Positions 43,805 to 53,937 of a stretch of 64,000 nucleotides of DNA are shown piece by piece; positions within the stretch are counted from its first letter, which is position 1, and every line of letters starts with the position of its first letter. The position numbers and the translations under genes are program-made. Origin of the DNA: Micromonospora sediminimaris (GTDB lineage Bacteria > Actinomycetota > Actinomycetes > Mycobacteriales > Micromonosporaceae); contig FOLJ01000007.1 in NCBI GenBank assembly GCA_900112325.1, positions 273,449 to 337,448 on the forward strand, written 5' to 3'. Below the pieces are notes generated by a model, which was given only the letters and a program-made list of their open reading frames with translations, had not been told where the DNA came from and ran no database searches.

Positions 43805-44734
43805 ATGGACAGCCGCGATCCGCTTCCCCTGTCGGGAGCGCAGTGGAGCATCTCAGCCGCCGGCCACGAGGCGGTAATCGTCGAGCTGGGCGGCGGACTC
43901 CGCGCCTACCGCCAGGACGGGGTCGAGCATCTCGACGGGTACGCCACCGACGAGATGTGCCCGGGCTCGGCGGGGCAGGTGCTGGCACCCTGGCCGAACC
44001 GGATCCGCGACGGCGTCTACACCTTCGGCGGGCAGTCGAGACAGCTGAATCTGACCGAGCCGGAGCGGCACAACGCCATCCACGGCCTGGTGAACTGGGC
44101 ATCGTGGCACCTGATCGAGCAGCGGCCGGACGAGGTCACGGTCGGCTACGACCTGCTGCCGCAGCCCGGTTACCCGTGGCCGCTGCGGCTGCGTACCAGG
44201 TGGGTCGTGGGCGCCGACGGGCTGCGCGCCGAGCACGACGTCACGAACGTCGGCACCGAGGCGGTGCCCTTCGGCTTCTCCGTGCACCCGTACCTGCAAC
44301 TGCCGGGGGTGTCGGTGGAGGACATCGCACTGCGCGTACCCGGCCGGTCCCGGCTGCTGCTGGACGGTCGGCTGCTGCCGGTCGGCGCGGCCGCGGTGGC
44401 CGGTACCGAGTACGACTACACCGAGCCGCGTCGCATCGGTGAGGCCGTCCTGGATCTCGCCTTCGGGCAGGTGAACCGGGACGCCGACGGCGGCTCCTCG
44501 GTGACGCTGACCGGGCCGGACGCCTCGACCGGGCTACGGATCTGGGCCGACGACCAGTTCGGCTGGTGGCAGGTCTACACCGGTGACACGCTGACCGGCG
44601 AGCGGTTCCGCCGGTCGGTGGCGGTGGAGCCGATGACCTGCCCGCCGGACGCGTTCCGCTCCGGCCGGGATCTCATCACTCTGGCGCCGGGCGACACCTG
44701 GCGCGGGAGTTGGGGCATTCGGCCCGGTGGCTGA
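43805..44734 (+). CDS. Aldose 1-epimerase family protein
   Basis: This 309-residue galactose-mutarotase-like enzyme has the substrate-binding PWPNRIRDGVYTF, NAIHGLVNW with the catalytic histidine, FGFSVHPYLQLPG with the second histidine, and FGWWQVYTG ... VEPMTCPPDAF with the catalytic glutamate. It interconverts sugar anomers. The ATG is set by the leaderless box upstream. Nitroreductase follows 41 bp later. Confidence 0.92.
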   Translation: MDSRDPLPLSGAQWSISAAGHEAVIVELGGGLRAYRQDGVEHLDGYATDEMCPGSAGQVLAPWPNRIRDGVYTFGGQSRQLNLTEPERHNAIHGLVNWASWHLIEQRPDEVTVGYDLLPQPGYPWPLRLRTRWVVGADGLRAEHDVTNVGTEAVPFGFSVHPYLQLPGVSVEDIALRVPGRSRLLLDGRLLPVGAAAVAGTEYDYTEPRRIGEAVLDLAFGQVNRDADGGSSVTLTGPDASTGLRIWADDQFGWWQVYTGDTLTGERFRRSVAVEPMTCPPDAFRSGRDLITLAPGDTWRGSWGIRPGG

Positions 44735-44775
44735 GCGTCCGGTCGCGGACCGGACGGGCACGTGAGGAGTACGGC

Positions 44776-45378
44776 GTGGAGTTCGCGGAGGTCGTCCGGC
44801 GGCGCCGGATGGTGCGCAACTACGACCCGGACCGGCCGGTCCCGCCGGAGGTGGTGGAACGGCTGCTGGAGCACGCGGTGCGGGCCCCGTCGGCCGGGTT
44901 CTCGCAGGGGTGGGGCTTCCTGGTGCTGGAGTCGCCGGAGGACCGGGAGCGTTTTTGGTCGGCCAGCACCCCGGAGGGCGGCGGGATGCAGCGGTGGCTG
45001 GCCGGGATGCGCCGGGCACCGTTGATCGTGGTGCCGCACGCCAACCGCTCGGTCTACCTGGAGCGGTACGCGGAGCCGGACAAGGGCTGGGCGGACCGGT
45101 CGACGGATCGTTGGCCGGTGCCCTACTGGTACGTCGACACCGGATTCGCCGCGCTGCTGATGATGCTCACCGCCGTGGACGAGGGGCTGGGTTGCTGTTT
45201 CTTCGGCATCCCGCCGCAGCGGTTGGTGTCCTATCGGGAGGCGTTCGGTGTGCCGGAGGCGTATCACCCCATCGGTGCCCTCACTGTCGGTTATCGAGCC
45301 GCCGACCACCGGTCACCATCGCTGCGTCGCGGGCGCCGTCCGGTGGACGAGGTCGTCCGGCGGGGGCGGTGGAGCTGA
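44776..45378 (+). CDS. Nitroreductase family protein
   Basis: This 200-residue FMN-dependent protein has RRRRMVRNYDPDRPVPPEVVERLLEHAVRAPSAGFSQGW (FMN phosphate and flavin contacts), a variable middle and the C-terminal GCCFFGIPPQRLVSYREAFGVPE...PIGALTVGYRA. GTG 44776 has GAGGAG 6 bases upstream. Reduction of nitroaromatics or quinones, or a role in F420-like chemistry, is possible; the substrate is unknown. A hairpin follows at 45395. Confidence 0.9.
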   Translation: MEFAEVVRRRRMVRNYDPDRPVPPEVVERLLEHAVRAPSAGFSQGWGFLVLESPEDRERFWSASTPEGGGMQRWLAGMRRAPLIVVPHANRSVYLERYAEPDKGWADRSTDRWPVPYWYVDTGFAALLMMLTAVDEGLGCCFFGIPPQRLVSYREAFGVPEAYHPIGALTVGYRAADHRSPSLRRGRRPVDEVVRRGRWS

Positions 45379-45394
45379 CCCGAACCGGTGGTTT

Positions 45395-45415
45395 CGTCCG
45401 GTTGAGAACCGGACG
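45395..45415. terminator. Hairpin after the nitroreductase gene
   Basis: CGTCCGGTT / AACCGGACG form a perfect 9-bp stem with a GAG loop, 17 bp after the stop. Flanking TTTCG and CGAAA extend the dyad. A -10-like TACGCT at 45468-45473 starts the next transcription unit. Confidence 0.65.
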
Positions 45416-45567
45416 ACCCGTGGCGAAACTGGCATCAGGGAGCAGAACGTGGGGTGCGGGGTCCGGCTACGCTGGCACGGTCATCGGCGCCGCAGGTCGC
45501 GGCGCCGTGCCGCGACCCGGCCCGGCGTCGTGGTATCGGCCGGCCAGGGGGAGGGGAGCGTGCCGTC

Positions 45568-45873
45568 GTGATCTTCAGAGCGGTCCGGGACGGGCGTCCC
45601 TATCCGGAACACAACCTGACCCTGAAGCAGTGGGCGGAGATTCCGCCCCGCCCGCTGCGCCTGGATCAGCTAATCACCACCAAGCGCGAGCTGGCGCTGG
45701 ACAAGCTCCTCGCCGAGGACTCCACCTTCTACGGTGACCTGTTTCCGCACGTCGTGCAGTGGAACGGTGGTCTCTACCTGGAAGACGGCCTGCACCGGGC
45801 GCTGCGTGCCGCACTGCAACAGCGCAACCAGATCCACGCCCGGGTGTTCGTGCTCGCCGAGGCGGTCGAGTGA
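45568..45873 (+). CDS. Small conserved actinobacterial protein, ParB/Srx-like motif
   Basis: This 101-residue protein (FRAVRDGRPYPEHNLTLKQWAEIPPRPLRLDQL) ends with VQWNGGLYLEDGLHRALRAALQQRN. The phrase LYLEDGLHRALRAAL resembles the G-x-HR-x-x-A motif of ParB/sulfiredoxin folds, which bind nucleotides (inference). I know similar uncharacterised proteins in other actinobacteria but no function. GTG 45568 follows GGGGAGGGGAG. Its stop overlaps the acyl-CoA dehydrogenase start (GTGA), so the two are made together. Confidence 0.78.
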   Translation: MIFRAVRDGRPYPEHNLTLKQWAEIPPRPLRLDQLITTKRELALDKLLAEDSTFYGDLFPHVVQWNGGLYLEDGLHRALRAALQQRNQIHARVFVLAEAVE

Positions 45874-47030
45874 CCCAGGTGGACCTGCTCGACCTTGATG
45901 CGTCCCTGACCGAGGACGAGCGAGCGATCCGCGCCGTCGTACGCCAGGTGGTCGACGACCTGGTCCGACCGCACGTCGCGGGCTGGTACGAGGCAGGTCA
46001 CGCGCCAGCCCGCGAACTGGCCCGTGAGTTCGGCAAGCTCGGCCTGCTCGGCATGCACCTGACCGGGTACGGCTGCGCCGGCTCGACGGCCGTCGCGTAC
46101 GGGCTGGCCTGCCTGGAACTGGAGGCCGGTGACTCCGGGGTCCGGTCGCTGGTCTCGGTGCAGGGCTCACTGGCCATGTACGCGATCTGGCGCTACGGCA
46201 GCGAGGAGCAGAAGCAGCGCTGGCTGCCGGCGATGGCGGCCGGCGAGGCGATCGGCTCGTTCGGACTGACCGAGCCGGACCACGGCTCCGACCCGGCGTC
46301 GATGGCCACCCGGGCACGCCGCGAGGGCGACGACTGGGTGCTCGACGGCAGCAAGATGTGGATCACCAATGCGCCGATCGCCGACGTGGCGGTGATCTGG
46401 GCGCGTACCGAATCCGGTGTGCGGGGCTTCGTCGTACCGATGGACACGCCGGGGGTGACGGCGCGGGAGATCACCCGGAAGATGTCGCTGCGCGCGTCGC
46501 TGACCGGCGAGATCTCCCTCGACGACGTCCGGCTGCCGGCGGACGCGCAACTGCCCGACGCCACCGGGTTGAAGGCACCGTTGAGCTGCCTGACCGAGGC
46601 CCGGCACGGCATCGTCTGGGGCGCCCTCGGCGCGGCCCGCGACTGCCTGGAGACCGCGCTCACGTACGCGACCACCCGCACCCAGTTCGGGCGACCGCTG
46701 GCCGGCTTTCAGCTCACCCAGGCCAAGCTCGCCGACATGGCGGTCGAGTGGAACAAGGGCTATCTGCTGGCCCTCCAGCTAGGCCGGCTGGCCGACGCCG
46801 GAAAGCTGCGCCCGGAGCAGGTAAGCGTCGGCAAACTGAACAACGTACGAGAGGCGTTGGCCATCGCCCGGCAGTGCCGGACCATCCTCGGTGCCAACGG
46901 GGTTTCCGGGGACTACCCGGTGATGCGGCACGCCAACAACCTGGAGAGCGTGCTGACCTACGAGGGCACCTCGGAGATCCACCAGTTGGTCGTCGGGCAG
47001 CGGCTCACCGGGGTCTCCGCGTTCACCTGA
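45870..47030 (+). CDS. Acyl-CoA dehydrogenase, glutaryl-CoA dehydrogenase-like
   Basis: This 386-residue FAD enzyme has GVRSLVSVQGSLAMYAIWRYGSEEQKQRWLP, the flavin-binding FGLTEPDHGSDPASM and W-ITNAPIADVAVIWA, and the C-terminal catalytic glutamate in TYEGTSEIHQLVVGQ. The RS-x-x-SVQ segment and overall similarity point to the glutaryl-CoA group, which dehydrogenates and decarboxylates glutaryl-CoA. Without the second arginine checked structurally, another short-chain substrate remains possible. It is coupled to the 101-residue protein upstream. A GTG start is used. Confidence 0.9.
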   Translation: MTQVDLLDLDASLTEDERAIRAVVRQVVDDLVRPHVAGWYEAGHAPARELAREFGKLGLLGMHLTGYGCAGSTAVAYGLACLELEAGDSGVRSLVSVQGSLAMYAIWRYGSEEQKQRWLPAMAAGEAIGSFGLTEPDHGSDPASMATRARREGDDWVLDGSKMWITNAPIADVAVIWARTESGVRGFVVPMDTPGVTAREITRKMSLRASLTGEISLDDVRLPADAQLPDATGLKAPLSCLTEARHGIVWGALGAARDCLETALTYATTRTQFGRPLAGFQLTQAKLADMAVEWNKGYLLALQLGRLADAGKLRPEQVSVGKLNNVREALAIARQCRTILGANGVSGDYPVMRHANNLESVLTYEGTSEIHQLVVGQRLTGVSAFT

Positions 47031-47128
47031 CCCTGACCGGGTCCATCCGACGGGCTCGACGAGCGGCTGTCGTACGTTGGGCTTACCGTCATCACCAGAG
47101 ACCGCGTCTGACGAGGACGGTGAGGGCG

Positions 47129-47881
47129 ATGGCACGCGACGGCGACATCAACGAGCCCACCAGCGAGTTTGCCGACCACCGGTCGGGCGATGTGCTCACA
47201 GACGCCCCGGACACACCACCCCCGGCCCCGCAGTCAGGTGGCGGGGCGGTCCGTGCCCTGCTCTGGGTGCTCGGTGCCGCGGCGCTCGCGGTGGTGGTGC
47301 TGCTCGGCGTGCAGACCACCGGGATCCTGCCCGAGTTCCGCAACCCGTTCACCAAGGAACAGACCGATCGCACGCAGCCGGCCCTGCTCGAGTCGATGCA
47401 GGATCTCAGCCGCTACGTGGCCGCCGAGGGCAACTTCCAGGTCGTGGTCGACCTGCAGAATGACCGGCGCAACGTGCCGGACTGGCTGCTCAACCAGCGG
47501 ACCTTGTTCGTCGGGTCGGGCAGCGTCGAGGCGTACGTCGACTTCGGCACGCTCACCGAGGGGGCGATCGTGCAGTCGGCCGACGGGAAGTCGGTCGAGA
47601 TCAAGCTGCCGGCACCGCAACTGGCCGAGACCAACCTCGACCTGGAGAAGAGCTACGTCTTCGCGGAGGAGCGCGGCCTGCTCAACCGCGTCGGTGACCT
47701 GATCGGCGGTGACCCGAACCGGCAGCAGGAGGTCTACCGGCTGGCCGAGGACCGGATCACCGCGGCGGCCCGGGACAGCGGCCTGAATGCCCGCGCCGAG
47801 GAGAACACCCGCAAGATGCTGGAAGGGCTGCTCCGCTCGCTCGGCTTCGAACAGGTCAGCGTCACCTACATCGCCCCCTGA
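47129..47881 (+). CDS. DUF4230 membrane-anchored protein
   Basis: This 250-residue protein has a 40-residue polar cytoplasmic start, one membrane helix (VRALLWVLGAAALAVVVLLGV), and an extracellular domain. The domain shows LLESMQDLSRYVAAEGNFQVVVDLQNDRRNVPDWL and VGSGSVEAYVDFGTLTEGAI, with the C-terminal LEGLLRSLGFEQVSVTY. This matches DUF4230. The function is unknown. ATG 47129 follows GTGAGGGCG. It is in the same direction as the dehydrogenase gene, 98 bp downstream, and ends at a low-complexity intergenic region with hairpin copy 4. Confidence 0.85.
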   Translation: MARDGDINEPTSEFADHRSGDVLTDAPDTPPPAPQSGGGAVRALLWVLGAAALAVVVLLGVQTTGILPEFRNPFTKEQTDRTQPALLESMQDLSRYVAAEGNFQVVVDLQNDRRNVPDWLLNQRTLFVGSGSVEAYVDFGTLTEGAIVQSADGKSVEIKLPAPQLAETNLDLEKSYVFAEERGLLNRVGDLIGGDPNRQQEVYRLAEDRITAAARDSGLNARAEENTRKMLEGLLRSLGFEQVSVTYIAP

Positions 47882-48005
47882 CCACCCACGCCGACGCCCA
47901 CGCACACGCCCACGCTCGCCCCACGGGCACGCCGCGCCTTACGGGCACGCCCCCACCCCCACCCTGCGGGGGACCGCCGACCACGCCACGTAGCAGGGCG
48001 GGGCG

Positions 48006-48067
48006 TGCAACTTCAGGGTTGGTGTCGCCTGCGGCGCGTCGGATACAGCAACAACCCTGAAGTTGCA
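48006..48067. repeat. Dispersed GCAAC-TC hairpin element, copy 4
   Basis: A perfect 16-bp stem TGCAACTTCAGGGTTG / CAACCCTGAAGTTGCA (48006-48021 with 48052-48067) has a 30-base loop. It lies between the convergent DUF4230 and PspC genes. It is flanked on the left by CACGCC-rich and on the right by GCGGC-rich low-complexity sequence (47885-47960 and 48070-48130). Confidence 0.85.
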
Positions 48068-48135
48068 CCGGCTTGCGGCGCGGCGCGGCGCGGCGCGGGG
48101 TGCGCGGCGCGGTGGGCGCGGGGTGGGGTGGGTGG

Positions 48136-48342
48136 TCAGGGGTTGGGGGCCAGGTGGCGGTCCTCGTTGGGCATGATGATCCAGAGCGCCAGGTAGACGA
48201 TCACCTGGGTGCCCGGGAGCAGTAGCGACAGCAGGAACAGCAGCCTGATCAACCCGGCCGAGGTGCCGAACCGGCGGGCCAGGCCGGCGCAGACGCCAGC
48301 GAGCATGCGCCCCTGACGGGGCCGGACGAGTTTGCGACTCAT
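48136..48342 (-). CDS. PspC-domain small membrane protein
   Basis: This 68-residue protein consists of little more than a PspC domain: GRMLAGVCAGLARRFGTSAGLIRLLFLLSLLLPGTQVIVYLALWIIMP. Such proteins are linked to the phage-shock/envelope-stress response or act as small membrane sensors. ATG 48342 has GGGGAAG 8 bases upstream. TAGCGT at 48387-48392 on the minus strand is a likely -10. No PspA is nearby. Confidence 0.9.
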   Translation of the reverse strand: MSRKLVRPRQGRMLAGVCAGLARRFGTSAGLIRLLFLLSLLLPGTQVIVYLALWIIMPNEDRHLAPNP

Positions 48343-48754
48343 TCGTGTCACTTCCCCTCTGCGGCTTTCCGCCGCTGCTGGAATCAACGCTAGGCACGGA
48401 TGGCCGTCCTGACCTCGGTCGGGAGGAGGAAGGCCACCCTGCTGACCCGTAAGTGCTTACCCGCGTGGGTTCCAAACGACGCCTGCCGTCGGGATCAGGG
48501 GCAACTGCGATGTCGAGTTGAGCCGTCTGTGCCGTCGCGGGAGTGATTCGTCTGCGCCGTCAGCTCGACAGCGCTCGCACGTCAGTCACGGTCGCGTCCT
48601 GGGTAGTAGGCTCGCCGGTCGGACGCCCGCACCCGGGCGTCACCAGGGCCGGACCGCAGCGAGGACCGGCCACGACCGGGTCGGGTCCGCAGCACGGAGC
48701 CGACCATGACCGGCCGCTGACCGGTGACCCCGGCGACGGCGAGAAGGCACAGTC
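48343..48754. other. 412-bp divergent intergenic region
   Basis: No gene is supported. It holds the PspC promoter, a small dyad GTAAG-TG-CTTAC at 48449-48460, and a long-loop hairpin TGTCGAGTTGA (48511-48521) / TCAGCTCGACA (48560-48570, one mismatch). The hairpin's 38-base loop contains two near-copies of CGTCTGTGCCGTC. The sdaA ribosome site GAGAAGG is at its right end. The dyad or hairpin could control sdaA, but nothing shows this. Confidence 0.55.
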
Positions 48755-50164
<1,410 letters not shown>

Positions 50165-50231
50165 GCGCTCGTGGGGCGGCGTTCACCGGCTGCTAACCTG
50201 TCGTCCGTTCAGCGCGGCCGGCAGCAGGGCG

Positions 50232-51110
50232 GTGGAGGCGAGGCGGGTCCTGGCCGAGGCTCTTACCAGGCGGGAGACGGCGGTGACCTCTGGCGTCGGG
50301 GCGTTGTGGTCGCACCGCAACTCGCTGCGCATCCTGGTCCGGCGCGACCTGGCGGTGAAGTACCAGCAGTCGGTGCTGGGTTACCTCTGGTCGTTGATCG
50401 AGCCGCTGGGCATGGGTGCGATCTACTGGTTCGTCTTCGGTGTGCTCTACTCCCGCGACACCAACCGGTATCTCGGCGAGGCCGCCGGGTCGTACCCGCT
50501 GTTCCTGATCACCGGGATCTTCGCCTGGATGTGGACCAGCTCGGCGCTGAGCGAGGCCACCCACGCGCTCACCGGCCAGGCCCGGTTGATCACCACGATG
50601 AACGTGCCCCGGCAGGTATTCCCGATCGGCCGGGTCGCCGGCCGCTTCGCGGAGTACGCCGCCGGCCTGCCGATCCTCGCCGCCATCGCGGTCTGGTACG
50701 CGGCGCAGGGCCGGATCGAACCGGGCTGGTCGCTGCTCGCCCTGCCGCTCGCGGTGCTGGTGCAGGCGATCCTGTTGATCGGGCTGGCGTTGCTGCTGTC
50801 GGCGTTCAACGTGCTGATGCGCGACGTGGAACGGTTCATGCGCCTGGTCATCCGGGTGCTCTTCTACGCCACGCCGATCATCTACCCGTTGAGCCTGGTC
50901 CACGACTCCGGCCTGCCGGGCTGGGTCCGGGTGACCTACGAACTCAACCCGCTGGTCGGCATCTTCCAGCTGCACCACGCGGTGTGGTACCCGGACGAGT
51001 TCCCGGGCGTCCGAATGCTCGCCACCACCGTCGGCATCAGCGTGCTGCTGCTCGTGGCCGGCTGGTGGGCCTTCCGCCGGCTCGAACCCGCCGTGCTCAA
51101 GGAACTCTGA
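50232..51110 (+). CDS. Polysaccharide/teichoic-acid ABC exporter permease (TagG/Wzm-like)
   Basis: This protein of up to 292 residues is of the ABC-2 O-antigen/teichoic export family. It shows LRILVRRDLAVKYQQSVLGYLWSLIEPLGMGAIYWFVFGVLYS, the six-helix layout, FRLVIRVLFYATPIIYPLS-like helix 5, and YELNPLVGIFQLHHAVWYP. GTG 50232 gives the longest form. GTG 50283, with GGGAGA 5 bases upstream and beginning MTSGVGALWS, is a good alternative. TAACCT at 50194-50199 is a likely -10. Its stop overlaps the ATPase start by 1 bp (TGATG). Confidence 0.9.
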   Translation: MEARRVLAEALTRRETAVTSGVGALWSHRNSLRILVRRDLAVKYQQSVLGYLWSLIEPLGMGAIYWFVFGVLYSRDTNRYLGEAAGSYPLFLITGIFAWMWTSSALSEATHALTGQARLITTMNVPRQVFPIGRVAGRFAEYAAGLPILAAIAVWYAAQGRIEPGWSLLALPLAVLVQAILLIGLALLLSAFNVLMRDVERFMRLVIRVLFYATPIIYPLSLVHDSGLPGWVRVTYELNPLVGIFQLHHAVWYPDEFPGVRMLATTVGISVLLLVAGWWAFRRLEPAVLKEL

Positions 51111-51856
51111 TGAGTGAGGCGATCATCGAGGCGGAGGGCCTCGGCATCCGGTTCGTCCGCAACCGCCGCCGGCAGTTGCGGCTGCGGGAGCTGTTCATCC
51201 ACCGGGGTACGCGGGGTGCCGACGACGGTCGGTTCTGGCCGCTGCGCGACGTCTCCTTCGCGATCGCGCCGGGGGAGACCGTCGGGGTGATCGGCCGCAA
51301 CGGCACCGGCAAGAGCACCCTGCTACGGCTGATCGCCGGGGTGCTGATCCCCGACGAAGGGCGGATCCGGGTCTCCGGCGACGTCGCGCCGCTGCTGGAA
51401 CTCTCCGCCGGCTTCTCCAACGACCTGACCGGGCGGGAGAACCTGTACCTGGTGGGCGGCCTGCACGGGCTCTCGTCGGGCTATCTGAAACGGCACTTCG
51501 ACGACATCGTCTCGTTCGCCGGTGAGCAGGTGGAACGGGCGATCGACACCTCGGTACGCCACTACTCGTCCGGCATGAAGGTGCGACTCGGCTTCGCGAT
51601 CATCTCGCACCTGCCGCACCCGATCCTGCTGATGGACGAGGTGACGGCGGTCGGCGACGCCGAGTTCCGGGAAAAGTGCTACACGACCATCGATCGGCTG
51701 CTCGGGGAGGGGCGCACTCTGGTGCTGGTGTCACACAACGAAAAGGATCTGACCCGGTTCTGCCGTCGGGGGCTCTACCTCGACGCGGGTCGGCTGAGCG
51801 TCGACGGCACGATCGCCGAGGCGCTGGCCGCGTACCACGACGCGGTTCCCCGGTGA
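51110..51856 (+). CDS. Polysaccharide/teichoic-acid ABC exporter ATPase (TagH/Wzt-like)
   Basis: This 248-residue ATPase has the N-terminal insertion typical of surface-polymer exporters (RNRRRQLRLRELFIHRGT). Walker A is GVIGRNGTGKSTLLRLIAG, the family ENLYLVGGLHGLS follows, the modified signature is HYSSGMKVRLGF, and Walker B is ILLMDEVTAVGD. It lacks the C-terminal carbohydrate-binding domain of some Wzt proteins. It pairs with the permease to export an undecaprenyl-linked polymer. It is coupled at both ends to its neighbours (1-bp and 4-bp overlaps). Confidence 0.93.
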   Translation: MSEAIIEAEGLGIRFVRNRRRQLRLRELFIHRGTRGADDGRFWPLRDVSFAIAPGETVGVIGRNGTGKSTLLRLIAGVLIPDEGRIRVSGDVAPLLELSAGFSNDLTGRENLYLVGGLHGLSSGYLKRHFDDIVSFAGEQVERAIDTSVRHYSSGMKVRLGFAIISHLPHPILLMDEVTAVGDAEFREKCYTTIDRLLGEGRTLVLVSHNEKDLTRFCRRGLYLDAGRLSVDGTIAEALAAYHDAVPR

Positions 51857-53922
51857 CCCTCGCGATCGTGCTCGCCGCCGGATCACCGGCCGCGAGCCTG
51901 CCGACGGGTACCGGCGGGAGCATGGGCGAACGGCTGGCCGGTCAGTGGCGCCAAGCCGGTGCGGCCGAGGTGCGGGTGGCCGCCGACCTGGACGAGCTGG
52001 CCGAGCTGGCCGGCTCGGCGACCGGCCCGGTGGTGATCAGCGGGGCCGACCTGGCCGCCCACACGGCCGTACTGCGCCACCTGCTGACCAGTCCGGTCGG
52101 GCCGAGCGTGGCGCTGGTGCTGACCGATCCGCCCAGCGCTGGACGGACAGTGTTGCGCGAGGAGCGTGGCCAGGTGGTCGAGGCGGGCCGCCCCGACCAG
52201 TTGGTGGGAGGTGCGGCCACCGGCGTCTTCGGCGGCGCGGTCCGGGTCGGCCGGGAGGACGTACCGGCGCTGGTGGCCGCCGCCCGTGCGGTCGCCGCCG
52301 GTCGGCTACCGGCCGGAGCCGTCGCGGTCGAGCTGTTCGAGTCGGCCGGACCGGCCGAGCGGGCGGGACCGGTCGAACCGGCCGCCCGCCCGGATGCACC
52401 GGCGGGGCCCGTCGTGGACCAGCTCTTCGCCGCCCTCACCGGGCAGGGCGCGCTGGTCTTCGCGCACCGGGTACGCCTGCTCGTCGCGCACCGGGTCGAC
52501 GAGGCCGCGGAGCTGGCCCGGGCGGAGGCGGCGGTGGCTGCGGTCGACGAGGACCGGGCCGAGCTGCGGCTGTCGGTGAAGGAGAAGGACGACTTCTTCA
52601 CCACCTACTTCGTCAGCACCTGGTCGCCGTACGTCACCAAGCTCTGCGCCCGGCTGGGGTTGAGCCCGACGGCGGTGACCATGGTGTCGGTGGCCTTCGC
52701 GGTGGCCGCGGCGGCGATGTTCGCCGCCGGTGGCCGGCCGCTGCTGGTCGTCGGGGCGGTGCTGCTCTACCTCGGGTTCGTGCTGGACTGCGTGGACGGC
52801 CAGTTGGCCCGCTACACCCGCAACTTCAGCGCCTGGGGCGGCTGGCTGGACACCATGGCCGACCGGGCGAAGGAGTACCTCGTCTACGCCGGGCTCGGCC
52901 TCGGCGCGACCCAGGCCGGGTTCCGGTACGGCTGGGCCCTCGCCATCGCCGCGATGACGCTGCAGACCGTGCGGCACATGACCGACGCGTGGTACGGCGT
53001 GCTGCACGACGAGGCGGCACGCCGGCCGAAGAGCGTCGGTGCTGGTGGCGGCGGCATCGGTGACCGGCTGAACGCCGCGTCGACCCGGGTGCAGGCCGAC
53101 GCCGGCTCGGTGTCGTACTGGCTCAAGCGCACGGTGGTCTTCCCGATCGGGGAGCGGTGGGCGTTGATCTCGCTGACCGTGGCGCTCTTCGACCAGCGGA
53201 TCGCCCTGTTCGCGGTGCTGACCTGGGGTGTGCTGGCGTTCGCGTACACCGGCGCGCTGCGTACCCTGCGGGCCCGCTGGATGTGGGTGCCGGTGCTGGA
53301 CACGCTGGACGCGACCCTGCACCGCGACGACGGCCCGCTGGCCGCTCGGCTACCGGTGCTGCGGCGGCCGGGGCCGCTGGCGCTCGCGGTGGTGGCGGCG
53401 CTCGGCGCGGCGATCCTGCTGCTGGTGACGCTGGTGGACGCCAGCGGGAACGGCGTGCCGCCGTGGCTTCGCTGGGTCGCGGTGCTGGTGGCGTTGCTGG
53501 TGCTGCTGGTCGGCGCGGCCGGGGCGCGGGCGGCGCACAACGGGCCGCTGGACTGGCTGGTGCCGGCGGCGCTGCGGGCGGCCGAGTTCCTGTTCGCCAT
53601 CGCGGTCGGGCTGATCGGCGGAGCACCCTTCTGGCTGATCTTCGGGTACCTCTTCGTGCTCACCCTGCATCACTACGATCTCGTCGCCCGGCTGGAGAAA
53701 CGGCAGCCCGCACCGCCGCTGCACGCCGCCACACTCGGCTGGGAGGGGCGTTCGGCGGTACTGGCACTGGCGGCGATCGCCGGAATCGTGAGTATTGGTC
53801 TGGCTACACTCGGTATCTACCTGTTGGCCCTGTTCGTGGCGAGTGTGGTGCTGGCCTGGGTGGTCCGGCCGGTACGTGCCGCGCAGGTGCCGGCGGGTGC
53901 GGGAGGTCGCGCGACGCGCTGA
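51853..53922 (+). CDS. Fused nucleotidyltransferase-like / CDP-alcohol phosphotransferase
   Basis: This 689-residue protein has three parts. Residues 1-150 resemble a sugar-nucleotidyltransferase (AIVLAAGS) but lack the usual GTRL...K loop, so this part may be inactive. Residues 250-480 are a CDP-alcohol phosphatidyltransferase with the complete signature D312-x2-D315-G-x2-A-R-x8-G329-x3-D333-x3-D337. Residues 490-689 are a hydrophobic C-terminal module with further helices. Related actinobacterial architectures exist, and I recall a DUF5941 tail. In the IPCT/DIPPS enzymes a fused cytidylyltransferase feeds inositol-phosphodiester synthesis. Here it probably makes a phosphodiester-linked lipid or polymer precursor for the operon (inference). 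Confidence 0.8.
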   Translation: MTLAIVLAAGSPAASLPTGTGGSMGERLAGQWRQAGAAEVRVAADLDELAELAGSATGPVVISGADLAAHTAVLRHLLTSPVGPSVALVLTDPPSAGRTVLREERGQVVEAGRPDQLVGGAATGVFGGAVRVGREDVPALVAAARAVAAGRLPAGAVAVELFESAGPAERAGPVEPAARPDAPAGPVVDQLFAALTGQGALVFAHRVRLLVAHRVDEAAELARAEAAVAAVDEDRAELRLSVKEKDDFFTTYFVSTWSPYVTKLCARLGLSPTAVTMVSVAFAVAAAAMFAAGGRPLLVVGAVLLYLGFVLDCVDGQLARYTRNFSAWGGWLDTMADRAKEYLVYAGLGLGATQAGFRYGWALAIAAMTLQTVRHMTDAWYGVLHDEAARRPKSVGAGGGGIGDRLNAASTRVQADAGSVSYWLKRTVVFPIGERWALISLTVALFDQRIALFAVLTWGVLAFAYTGALRTLRARWMWVPVLDTLDATLHRDDGPLAARLPVLRRPGPLALAVVAALGAAILLLVTLVDASGNGVPPWLRWVAVLVALLVLLVGAAGARAAHNGPLDWLVPAALRAAEFLFAIAVGLIGGAPFWLIFGYLFVLTLHHYDLVARLEKRQPAPPLHAATLGWEGRSAVLALAAIAGIVSIGLATLGIYLLALFVASVVLAWVVRPVRAAQVPAGAGGRATR

Positions 53923-53937
53923 GGAGGGGCCGGGACG

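Noticed and set aside
45568..45873. Toxin-antitoxin component
   Set aside because: The small gene is coupled to an acyl-CoA dehydrogenase, not to a toxin, and has no AbrB, MazE or PIN-like motif.
47885..48130. CACGCC-rich and GCGGC-rich sequence as a coding region
   Set aside because: It has simple-sequence composition, no consistent frame, and lies between two convergent genes around a hairpin.
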